Origin: CAUJIW01 sp963205175
Lineage (GTDB): Bacteria; Pseudomonadota; Alphaproteobacteria; Sphingomonadales; Sphingomonadaceae
Reading direction: 5' to 3' (one strand)
Assembly (NCBI GenBank): GCA_041060555.1
Contig: JBEUDS010000014.1
DNA length: 64,000 nucleotides
The notes under the pieces are model-generated. The model ran no database searches. It had not been told where the DNA came from and saw nothing but the letters and a program-made list of their open reading frames with translations. Shown piece by piece: positions 7,484 through 14,476 of the stretch. The position numbers and the translations under genes are program-made. Every line of letters begins with the position of its first letter. The stretch's first letter is position 1.

Positions 7484-8794
7484 TCATGGCTCCCAGCGGC
7501 GATGCAGCGCAACCGTCGCCAGCAGGATCAACCCGAGCATCCCCCAGAACAGAACCGGCAGCGCGACTGCGTTTCCGACCACCAGCCGGGCAGTCAGGCA
7601 CATGGCAAGAGCAAACGGCACGCCCCAGACTACAGCCCTCCACGCAGCACGCAGACGGGAGTCGTCGACGCCGCGGCGGCGCCGCTTGCCAAGCCAGATC
7701 GACATGCCGGTAGCGGTGATGACGGTAAGGGCAAGACCGAACACGGCATAGGCGATCTTGACGCTCAGGCCACCATAGTTTCCGAAGTGCAGATTATAGG
7801 TGGACGCCGCGAGCTGCTGCCCGAGCGCGCCGTCCGACAGGCCGGCCGTGCCGATAAAACGACCGCGCGCGTCATAATCATAAGTCTCGCCGTAGATCAG
7901 CCGGAACGGGTGCTCAGCGATGATCTGGACATGCTGGCCGACCGTCATCGGGTCATGCAGCACCACATAGATAGGTCGCACATCCGGGAAACGCTGCTGG
8001 ATATCTTGCAGCGCCGCCGCCACATGCGGCAGTGCCGCCGGGCGGAGGTCCGGCTTCGCCTCGCCGCCGAAGATCGGCGCGTAGACGGCCTCGATATCAC
8101 CCTTGTAGAATCCCGCTGCCAATCCATAACCATTTACCGAGCCCAGTCCGATCATCGCCCCTGTCAGCGCGATTGCCAGCGTGAAGGGCAATGTCCATAC
8201 TCCCAGCCGGTTATGCCAGTCGGCCAGCCCGACGCCGCCGGCGTCGCGCGCGCGCAGCCGAAACGCATCGCGGAAGATGCGAGGATGTGCCAGCACCCCC
8301 GAGATTGACAGCGCCACGATCATCACCCCAAGCGCACCGACGATTGTCAAGCCGAGCGTCGAGGGCAGATGCAGCCGGTAATGCAAGTCGAGGAGAAACT
8401 CCGCCCAGGCGTTTTCCTCAGGTGCCACCACCTGTCCGTTCCGGTCGACATGCACCGCCTGATGGTCCGTGGTGACGGTGGTGCGCGGCAGTGCATCGAC
8501 CGGCAGATGAACATAAAGATGGGTGGTACGCGCCTGCCCCCGTTCACTGGCCAGTACAGCTGCCACCGCCGCCTGCACGGCGTCGGGCGCAATGGACGAC
8601 ATCTCCGGAGCGTCCGGTTGCTCGAACCGCTGCCATTCCTCGTAGAACACCGTCAGGGTGCCCGTGAGACAGACCAGATAGAGCAAGGCCGCGGCCAGCA
8701 GGCCGATCGCCGAATGCGCTGACAGGGCCTTGCGGACATGCGGCTGCTTGTCAGGCGCCCCACCCGTCTCCACCGAATCCCGCTCCCCCGTCAT
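7484..8794 (-). CDS. PepSY-associated TM protein (siderophore-iron reductase type)
   Basis: A 436-aa inner-membrane protein of the PepSY-TM family. After a soluble N-terminus (about 25 aa) come a first helix (IGLLAAALLYLVCLTGTLTV), a large periplasmic PepSY region, further helices around LGLTIVGALGVMIVALSISG and LPFTLAIALTGAMIGLG, a second periplasmic domain and C-terminal helices. Conserved histidines occur in DLHYRLHLP, DWHNRLG and YNLHFGNYGG, as in heme-binding reductases such as FpvG that reduce iron from siderophores. It is the last gene of a TBDR, small membrane protein and PepSY operon, overlapping the preceding gene by 4 nt. Iron limitation control is likely, but no Fur box was verified. 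Family certain, reductase role inferred. Confidence 0.85.
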   Translation of the reverse strand: MTGERDSVETGGAPDKQPHVRKALSAHSAIGLLAAALLYLVCLTGTLTVFYEEWQRFEQPDAPEMSSIAPDAVQAAVAAVLASERGQARTTHLYVHLPVDALPRTTVTTDHQAVHVDRNGQVVAPEENAWAEFLLDLHYRLHLPSTLGLTIVGALGVMIVALSISGVLAHPRIFRDAFRLRARDAGGVGLADWHNRLGVWTLPFTLAIALTGAMIGLGSVNGYGLAAGFYKGDIEAVYAPIFGGEAKPDLRPAALPHVAAALQDIQQRFPDVRPIYVVLHDPMTVGQHVQIIAEHPFRLIYGETYDYDARGRFIGTAGLSDGALGQQLAASTYNLHFGNYGGLSVKIAYAVFGLALTVITATGMSIWLGKRRRRGVDDSRLRAAWRAVVWGVPFALAMCLTARLVVGNAVALPVLFWGMLGLILLATVALHRRWEP

Positions 8795-9366
8795 GGCAGG
8801 CGAGCCATCAGCAGGAGCACCAGACTGCCCAGGGCGGGCACGCCGAGCAGCGTCAGCTGCCGCTGGCGCACACCCGTCATTAGTAGCGCCACCGCCAGCA
8901 ATGCCCAGAACAATGGCACCGCGAACAGGGTCAGGGTGTTGCTATCCGCCTCATGCCAGCCGGCGAGACCGGCCAGACCGCGCCCTGCCAGACCGCCCAG
9001 CAACGCCACCACGAAGGCGAGCGGCACCACCAGCAGGAAAGTGGTCATCCGCCGCATGATATGACGGGGCTCTTGCCGCGGTGCGTGACCGCCCCGCTCC
9101 GCGGGCCGACGCGTCTTGCCCGCGGTGGTCGTCGCGGCGATCAGCAGCAACAGCCCGGCCACGGCCATCGTCACCAGGGAGACCACCGCCAACCCCCAGG
9201 CCCCATGCGCGAGGCCGCCACAGCCCAGTCCCGCCGCCAGCAACGCCCACGCACAAGCAAGAACCGGCCAGGTGCGCATCGGCCGCCCCCAGGCCAGGCG
9301 CAGCGCGAGCACGGCGCCGCCCGCCAGAATGCTGCCTGCCCAGAGCATGGCGAGCGTCCCGGCCAT
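8791..9366 (-). CDS. Small integral membrane protein of iron-uptake operon
   Basis: A protein of about 191 aa, almost entirely membrane helices (six or seven), split by a charged linker (TAGKTRRPAERGGHAPRQEPR) into two halves. Such proteins of uncertain function, often listed as iron transporter or DUF3649/DUF3325-like, sit between siderophore receptors and PepSY reductases in many Proteobacteria. The two halves could represent a fusion of two such small proteins; this is inference from hydropathy only. The start was placed at the ATG that overlaps the receptor stop codon (TGATG). The 3' end overlaps the PepSY gene by 4 nt. Confidence 0.7.
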   Translation of the reverse strand: MAGTLAMLWAGSILAGGAVLALRLAWGRPMRTWPVLACAWALLAAGLGCGGLAHGAWGLAVVSLVTMAVAGLLLLIAATTTAGKTRRPAERGGHAPRQEPRHIMRRMTTFLLVVPLAFVVALLGGLAGRGLAGLAGWHEADSNTLTLFAVPLFWALLAVALLMTGVRQRQLTLLGVPALGSLVLLLMARLP

Positions 9367-11453
9367 CAGAAGCGATATGCCACGGTGGCAAACACGTTGC
9401 GATCGGCGCCATTGAAGCAGTCGCCGCGCGCCAGGCAGGCGGCATAGTACTTCTTGTTGAACAGGTTGGTGGCGTTGATCGACAGCTGCCACTGGCGCCA
9501 GGTCAGCTCGGCAAGTGCATCAACCAGGGTGTAGGATGGCGTCTTCACGCCGTTGGGGTAGGCAGCGCCGTAGGAATAATTGGCCGCGGAATAGCGTATG
9601 CCCGCGCCCAGCCGCAGATCAAGATCAGCGGGCAGCGCGACATTGCGGGTAGCCCAGACGGATGCGTTATGCTTGGGTACGTTATCCAGCTGATGCCCTG
9701 CGCCGTCGATCTCGGCCTTGTTGTAGCTGTAGGCGGCGATGACCTCGAAGCTGCCCGGGAGGCGGCGACTGGCCTCGATCTCGAAACCCTTCGAGGTCAG
9801 CGATCCAGCCTGGATCTGCCCGAGCGGATTGTCCGGGTCATCAATCGGGCGATTGCTCTCCCTGATATGGTAGCCGGCCACCGTGACCAGCGTCATGTCG
9901 TCGGGATGGAACTTGATGCCGGCTTCATACTGGCGACCCTGTTTGGGTTTGAACGGGCTGCCATCGCTGGTGGTGCCGGAGATCGGATCGAAAGACTCGG
10001 TGTAGCTGACGAAGGGCGATACGCCCTTGACCAGCTCGGCGATCACGCCAGCGCGGAACGTGGTCGCTCTTGCCTTTTCCACGGCGCTGCCTTGCGCGTG
10101 GGTACGGACATGGTCGCGGCGCGCGCCAACCACCACCGAGGCGCGGTCCCACAGCCGGATCTGGTCCTGGACATAGATACCGACCTGACGCTGCCGGGTA
10201 TCCTCGTGGCTCAGCGGGTACATGTCGGGCAGGCCGCCGCCCCAGTCGGAGATCGCGTCATAATCGATGTCGTAGAGATCGATGACCTCGTAGCCAAATC
10301 CCCCGGTTTTCCGCACCCGGTTCCAGCTGTAGTCGATGCCGGCCAACACAACGTGCCGGATGTTGTCACCAGTCCTGAAGTCGAACCGCAGGTTGTTGTC
10401 GGTCGAGAACACGTTCATGCGAGCGTAGCTGCCGTCAGCATAGAGGCCGATGATCCGCTGGTCCTCGTCGAGGAAGGGATTGGTCGGATTGCTGTAATTG
10501 TTGGGATAATGCGTGAAATAGGTCAGGTTGCTGTCGATGTAGCGCGCCTTCAGGCTGAGACTGACCTGATCGCCCAACCGGTGATCGACGATCGCCGTGC
10601 CTTGCAGCAGCCGACCATCGTAACGATCCCAGCCTGGCTTGCCGATGAACTGGTCGTGATCGAGCTGACCATTGGGATTGTCATAAAGCGTACCGACAAG
10701 CGGCAGGAACTGCGCCGTCGAGCCGCCATCGTCTTCCTGATAGAGGCCGATGAGCGTGATGGAGGTGTCACCGCCCGGCCTCCAGGTGATTGACGGCGCG
10801 ATCATTACCCGATCATCGGAAACATGATCTGTCTGGGTGTCGGCGTCACGCATGCGCACCACAAGCCGGCCAGCCAGTCCTTCCGCCAGTGCCCCCGTGA
10901 CGTCGCCCAGCATCTCCTTGCGATCAAATGAGCCGTAGCGGATCGCCAGTTCGCCGGAAGCCTCGAATTCAGGCATCTTGGACACCATGTTGACCAGTCC
11001 GCCGATCGAGCCCGATCCGAACAGCACCGATGCCGGACCACGCACCAACTCGACTTGCGAAAAATTGTAGGGATCGGAGCGGATACTCGCGTAGTAGCTG
11101 AACAGATCCCGCATGCCGTCGCGAAACTGCAGCACATCAATGCCCCGCACGAAAGCGCCATCGACCCGGCTGTCGGGTCCATAGCTGTTGGCTTGCACGC
11201 CCGCGAGATAGCGTAGCGTATCGGCCACCGAGATCGCACCCTGCGCCAAATAGAGGTCGTCGGTCACGATACTGATGGCTTGCGGCGCCTCGATCGCCGG
11301 CGTGTCAGTCTTGGTCGCCGCGCCGCTGGTCTGACGGGCCGCCGTGACCACGATCTCGGAGCGCTGGGTCATCGCGACGTCCGCATCTTCCGCCTGCACG
11401 GGTAAAGGCCAGATCACACTTCCCGCAAGCAGGACCCGCTTCAGGTTCTTCAT
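9366..11453 (-). CDS. TonB-dependent siderophore receptor (FhuA/FpvA type)
   Basis: A 695-aa outer-membrane receptor. Signal peptide MKNLKRVLLAGSVIWPLPVQA; TonB-box region SEIVVTAARQ at about residue 32; plug domain with APQAISIVT and VELVRGPASVLFGSGSIGGL; barrel ending in the aromatic strand NVFATVAYRF. The plug sequence and length are those of TIGR01783-type siderophore receptors, so the likely substrate is a ferric siderophore. ATG 11453 was chosen because AAGGGGAG lies at proper spacing; an in-frame TTG at 11459 sits too close to that site. It is first in an operon with the small membrane protein and the PepSY reductase, which together should import and reduce siderophore iron. The upstream region holds an IS3 scrap. 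Confidence 0.92.
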   Translation of the reverse strand: MKNLKRVLLAGSVIWPLPVQAEDADVAMTQRSEIVVTAARQTSGAATKTDTPAIEAPQAISIVTDDLYLAQGAISVADTLRYLAGVQANSYGPDSRVDGAFVRGIDVLQFRDGMRDLFSYYASIRSDPYNFSQVELVRGPASVLFGSGSIGGLVNMVSKMPEFEASGELAIRYGSFDRKEMLGDVTGALAEGLAGRLVVRMRDADTQTDHVSDDRVMIAPSITWRPGGDTSITLIGLYQEDDGGSTAQFLPLVGTLYDNPNGQLDHDQFIGKPGWDRYDGRLLQGTAIVDHRLGDQVSLSLKARYIDSNLTYFTHYPNNYSNPTNPFLDEDQRIIGLYADGSYARMNVFSTDNNLRFDFRTGDNIRHVVLAGIDYSWNRVRKTGGFGYEVIDLYDIDYDAISDWGGGLPDMYPLSHEDTRQRQVGIYVQDQIRLWDRASVVVGARRDHVRTHAQGSAVEKARATTFRAGVIAELVKGVSPFVSYTESFDPISGTTSDGSPFKPKQGRQYEAGIKFHPDDMTLVTVAGYHIRESNRPIDDPDNPLGQIQAGSLTSKGFEIEASRRLPGSFEVIAAYSYNKAEIDGAGHQLDNVPKHNASVWATRNVALPADLDLRLGAGIRYSAANYSYGAAYPNGVKTPSYTLVDALAELTWRQWQLSINATNLFNKKYYAACLARGDCFNGADRNVFATVAYRF

Positions 11454-11639
11454 GGTCAACTCCCCTTAGCCACGCGGCCCTGCAACGGACGGCGCGCGGG
11501 CAGAACAACTAATGCGACGCACTCTCATTTGCAAACTCTTTCTTGACTGGCGATGCCGGCGCAGACCACGCGTCTCCGGTCCATTCATTCAGGCAATTCG
11601 CCGTCCCCCATCGCAGCATTGCCCGGGACGCTGCCCGCC

Positions 11640-11780
11640 TGCCCAGGGAGCAGGTGACGCCAATGTCGGCCATGAGCCGGTGGAACTGCTCGCTGACATA
11701 CTGACGGACTTGGTCCGAGTGGTCAGGCGACGCATCCGGCTCGCGAGGCGGCCAGATCGCCATGACGGCGGCGACGCGCT
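11640..11780 (-). pseudogene. Degraded IS3-family transposase orfB fragment
   Basis: On the minus strand the translation VAAVMAIWPPREPDASPDHS continues with DQVRQYVSEQFHRLMADIG and VTCSL. It matches the OrfB segment usually reading LVMAIWRRGKPDALLHHSDRGSQYTSEQFQRLMADHGVTCSMS. About 45 codons are recognisable, with substitutions in the catalytic Asp neighbourhood (HSDQVRQY for HSDRGSQY), and homology is lost on both sides. This is a second IS scrap, distinct from that at 7040-7480, in the divergent region between the siderophore and phosphodiesterase loci. Confidence 0.6.
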
Positions 11781-11952
11781 CGCCGCCAACCAGGTTTGCG
11801 TGAGCAGGGCGGAACGTCACACCCCGCCCGGACGGTGGTGTCGTCGTCATGACGGCGCACGCCGCGACCATTGCCACCGACGTCCACGACAGCGACCCGC
11901 ACCGACACCCGATCATGTCGAGAGGGCTTGCGTCGGTACTGAAACTGCCACA

Positions 11953-11975
11953 TTAAATAACTACACGAGATTTAA
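11953..11975 (+). promoter_or_regulatory. Inverted repeat TTAAAT-N11-ATTTAA upstream of PI-PLC-like gene
   Basis: TTAAAT (11953-11958) and ATTTAA (11970-11975) form an inverted repeat in a locally AT-rich patch 27 bases before the phosphodiesterase ATG. Related ATTAAA strings recur at about 14330 and 14351, between the ROK and receptor genes. It could be a promoter element or a binding site for the ROK regulator; neither is proven. Confidence 0.35.
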
Positions 11976-12002
11976 CAGCCGCCCCGCAGGACATTTTCAA
12001 TC

Positions 12003-13163
12003 ATGATTCAGACCTTGCGCACGCTGGTTACGCCATTGGCCGCCAGCCTGCTGATCGCCACCGCCCCCGCCGGCAATGACCCCGATGCCGTTCGCTTGAA
12101 TGATCTTCAGTTCATCGGCGTCCACAACGCCTACCACATCGAACCGGACCGTGCGGTGTTCGCGGCAATGCACGCGAGCGGCTACCACGAAAGCGCATCG
12201 TGGCCGGCCGAGCGGCTGACACGGGCTCTCGCCTATACGCACGACCCGCTCGACGTTCAGCTCGACCGCGGCGTGCGGGTGCTCGAACTCGACCTCCACG
12301 ACGATCCCGCCGGGGGCCGCTTCGCGCAACCGGGCGCGCTGGTCTTTTCCGGGACACCGCCTGCCCACGCGCCGGCACCCGTCGATCCCGAAGGGGACCT
12401 GAGCCGCCCGGGCTTCAAGGTCTTCCATGCCGCCGATATCGACGTCCGCAGTCGCTGCCTGCGGTTCGTCCGCTGCCTGGAGACAATCCACGACTGGTCG
12501 CGCGCGCATCCCGGCCATCTGCCGATCTTCATTCAGCTCGAAACGAAGGAAGGCATTCGCCCGGCGATCGGCGGCCGTTACACGCCCACCGCGTCCACGC
12601 CATTCGACCAAGACTCCTGGCGGCGCCTGCATGCCGAGATCCGCACTGTCTTCAACGAAGACGACCTGCTGCTTCCGCGCGATGTCCAGGGCCGATTTCC
12701 CAGCGTCAACGCCGCCGTGCGAACGGTGGGCTGGCCGACACTGGCATCATCGCGCGGGCGCATCGTGTTTCTCCTGCTCGACGACGTCGCCAGGCAGGAC
12801 GCCTACGCCGCGTTTGTCGGCGAGGCCGGTGAGACGCCCCTGATCTTCGTCGCGAGAGACGAGCATGATCCACTGACGGCGTGGCTGATACGCCCCTCCC
12901 CCAAGACCGGAGACATCGAGCGCCTGATTCGCAGCGGCTTCCTCGTCTACACGCGGGCCGACGCCCATACCGAGCAGGCGCGGCACACTGACTATCGTCG
13001 CGCCCAACGAGCATTCGCCAGCGGCGCCCAGTTCATCGCCACGGATTTCCCCGTCCCCGATCCGCGTTATGGCCCCTATCAGGCGCGTTTCGACACAACC
13101 GGCAACCCTTACGTCCGCTGCAACCCCGTGCGCACCGACCGCGACTGCACCGCAGGCGACTAG
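12003..13163 (+). CDS. Secreted PI-PLC-like phosphodiesterase (Ca2+-dependent type)
   Basis: A 386-aa protein with an N-terminal signal peptide (about 20 residues, ending near TAPAG). It belongs to the PLC-like TIM-barrel phosphodiesterases, closest in motif to Ca2+-dependent phosphatidylinositol phospholipase C1 proteins. The catalytic or metal-binding elements are LNDLQFIGVHNAYH (first His), VLELDLHDD (acidic metal ligands), FKVFHAADID (second His) and FIQLETKEG. Such enzymes cleave phosphodiester bonds of phosphoinositides or GPI-like lipids. It is convergent with the ROK gene, and the two stop regions overlap by 4 nt. With the GDPD, receptor and symporter genes nearby it fits extracytoplasmic hydrolysis of a phosphodiester substrate. 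The exact substrate is not established. Confidence 0.8.
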   Translation: MIQTLRTLVTPLAASLLIATAPAGNDPDAVRLNDLQFIGVHNAYHIEPDRAVFAAMHASGYHESASWPAERLTRALAYTHDPLDVQLDRGVRVLELDLHDDPAGGRFAQPGALVFSGTPPAHAPAPVDPEGDLSRPGFKVFHAADIDVRSRCLRFVRCLETIHDWSRAHPGHLPIFIQLETKEGIRPAIGGRYTPTASTPFDQDSWRRLHAEIRTVFNEDDLLLPRDVQGRFPSVNAAVRTVGWPTLASSRGRIVFLLLDDVARQDAYAAFVGEAGETPLIFVARDEHDPLTAWLIRPSPKTGDIERLIRSGFLVYTRADAHTEQARHTDYRRAQRAFASGAQFIATDFPVPDPRYGPYQARFDTTGNPYVRCNPVRTDRDCTAGD

Positions 13164-14275
13164 TCGTCCACAGCGAGATAGCGCTGGTACAGCGATACCG
13201 CCGCGGCGCCGACGACGCCGGCGGCCGGTCCCAGCGACGAGGCGAACACGCGCGGACGCGGCAGTAGCACCCCTTCGTTGCAGAAGCTGTCGTCGTCCAC
13301 TCGGGCAACGATCTCCTGCAGAATATGGTGTGGCAGCCGCCCGCCGATGATGACGGCTTCCGGATCGAGGATTCGGGCGGTGATCCACAATCCGTGACGG
13401 AGCTGGGCTGCGGCTCGGCTGATCCAGGCCTTGAGTGGCGGGCAGGTCTGCGGCCGCAGCGCTTCAAGACCGGAGAAATCATGGATGTCGATGCCACTCG
13501 CACACAGCGTCGCCAGCAGATCCTGGCCCGAGGGCCGCGGCCCGTCGTTGGGAAACTGGACGCCGATCAGACCTGCGTTGCCACGTGCGCCGCGATACAG
13601 ACGCCCGTTGATGACCAGACCGCCGCCGATGCCGTGGCCGATATGGGCGAAGAAGAAGTGGTTGATGGTCTGGCCGATCCCGAGCAGACGTTCGCCCAGC
13701 GCCGCCGTCGCGGCATCATTCTCGACATAGACGCGTTCCTTGACGTGCGCCTGCAGTTCGGCCTGCAGGTCGTCACCGCGAAAGCCGGGAAACAGCACGT
13801 GGGCATTCAGCCGCTTGCGGTCGGAAATGAAGTCACCCGGCAGCGCGAAACCGACACCCACCAGCCGGGACCGATCGATGCCGGCAACCTTTACCAGTCC
13901 GTCGATCGCCTCGCTCGTCGCCAGCGCCAGAGCCCGTGGCGTATCAACTTCCGCGCCGAGCCCGATCTGCGCCACGACCTGCCCTGCCAGATCGATCAGC
14001 CCGACCTGGGCGACATGCCTTGAGAAATAGACGCCGGCGGCATAGGCGGCATCGGCCCGGATGGTCAGCGGACGCGAAGGTTGGCCTCGCCCGCCGTTGC
14101 GCAGCACGCCCTCCGCCAAGAGACCCATGTCCATCAGCTCCTTGATGATGCGGGTGACTGACATGGTCGACAAGCCCACGCGCGGCCCGATGTCCACGCG
14201 TGCAATTGGCTGATGACGCCAGACAAGGTCCAGCACCCGGCGCTGGGTTGGGTTGAGCTCGGCGTCTGGGATCAT
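13160..14275 (-). CDS. ROK-family transcriptional regulator with altered ligand motif
   Basis: A 371-aa NagC/XylR-type regulator. Residues about 10-60 form a winged HTH (ARVDIGPRVGLSTMSVTRII), and the rest is the ROK sugar-kinase-like domain with VENDAATAALGE and HIGHGIGGGLVINGRLYRG. Two usual features are absent: the Cys-rich zinc motif after the ROK signature, and the ExGH sugar-binding motif (here GNAGLIGVQ). The Asn-Asp ligand pair (END) remains. It may therefore bind a non-hexose effector such as a cyclitol or sugar phosphate. It is transcribed divergently from the receptor operon at 14443, which it probably represses, and is convergent with the PI-PLC-like gene. Confidence 0.88.
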   Translation of the reverse strand: MIPDAELNPTQRRVLDLVWRHQPIARVDIGPRVGLSTMSVTRIIKELMDMGLLAEGVLRNGGRGQPSRPLTIRADAAYAAGVYFSRHVAQVGLIDLAGQVVAQIGLGAEVDTPRALALATSEAIDGLVKVAGIDRSRLVGVGFALPGDFISDRKRLNAHVLFPGFRGDDLQAELQAHVKERVYVENDAATAALGERLLGIGQTINHFFFAHIGHGIGGGLVINGRLYRGARGNAGLIGVQFPNDGPRPSGQDLLATLCASGIDIHDFSGLEALRPQTCPPLKAWISRAAAQLRHGLWITARILDPEAVIIGGRLPHHILQEIVARVDDDSFCNEGVLLPRPRVFASSLGPAAGVVGAAAVSLYQRYLAVDD

Positions 14276-14386
14276 GCGCGGTCCTTCCTGTCGCTCCTCT
14301 AATAGCTAACGTCGCGCACTGCGCCAGCGAATATTAAATCACGTTATGTTATTAAAAATGTCACATTGACCCCGTAAGGAGGTCCC

Positions 14387-14476
14387 ATGGCCAGGCCGGG
14401 CGGCCGGGCATATCGACCATTCAGGATAAATGCGGGGCCATTATGGAACAGGGTGAGATTGAGCGTCGTCGCGTGA
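14387..14476 (+). CDS. Possible 29-codon leader ORF overlapping the receptor start
   Basis: ATG at 14387 is preceded by a near-perfect ribosome-binding site (TAAGGAGG, 14375-14382), the best one in the area. It opens a 29-codon reading frame (starting MARPGGRAYRPFRINAG) that stops at 14474-14476, inside the TBDR gene that begins at 14443 in another frame. The receptor ATG itself has only a weak site. This arrangement is consistent with translational coupling or attenuation of the receptor. It could equally be a fortuitous ORF. No homologue was recognised. Confidence 0.35.
   Translation: MARPGGRAYRPFRINAGPLWNRVRLSVVA

Noticed and set aside
9081..10793. 570-codon plus-strand frame opposite the siderophore receptor
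   Set aside because: Antisense shadow of a well-supported receptor gene on the minus strand with signal peptide, plug and barrel.
11509..11916. 135-aa hypothetical protein between the two divergent loci
   Set aside because: No ribosome-binding site, and its middle matches an IS3 OrfB segment, so it is better described as a transposase remnant.
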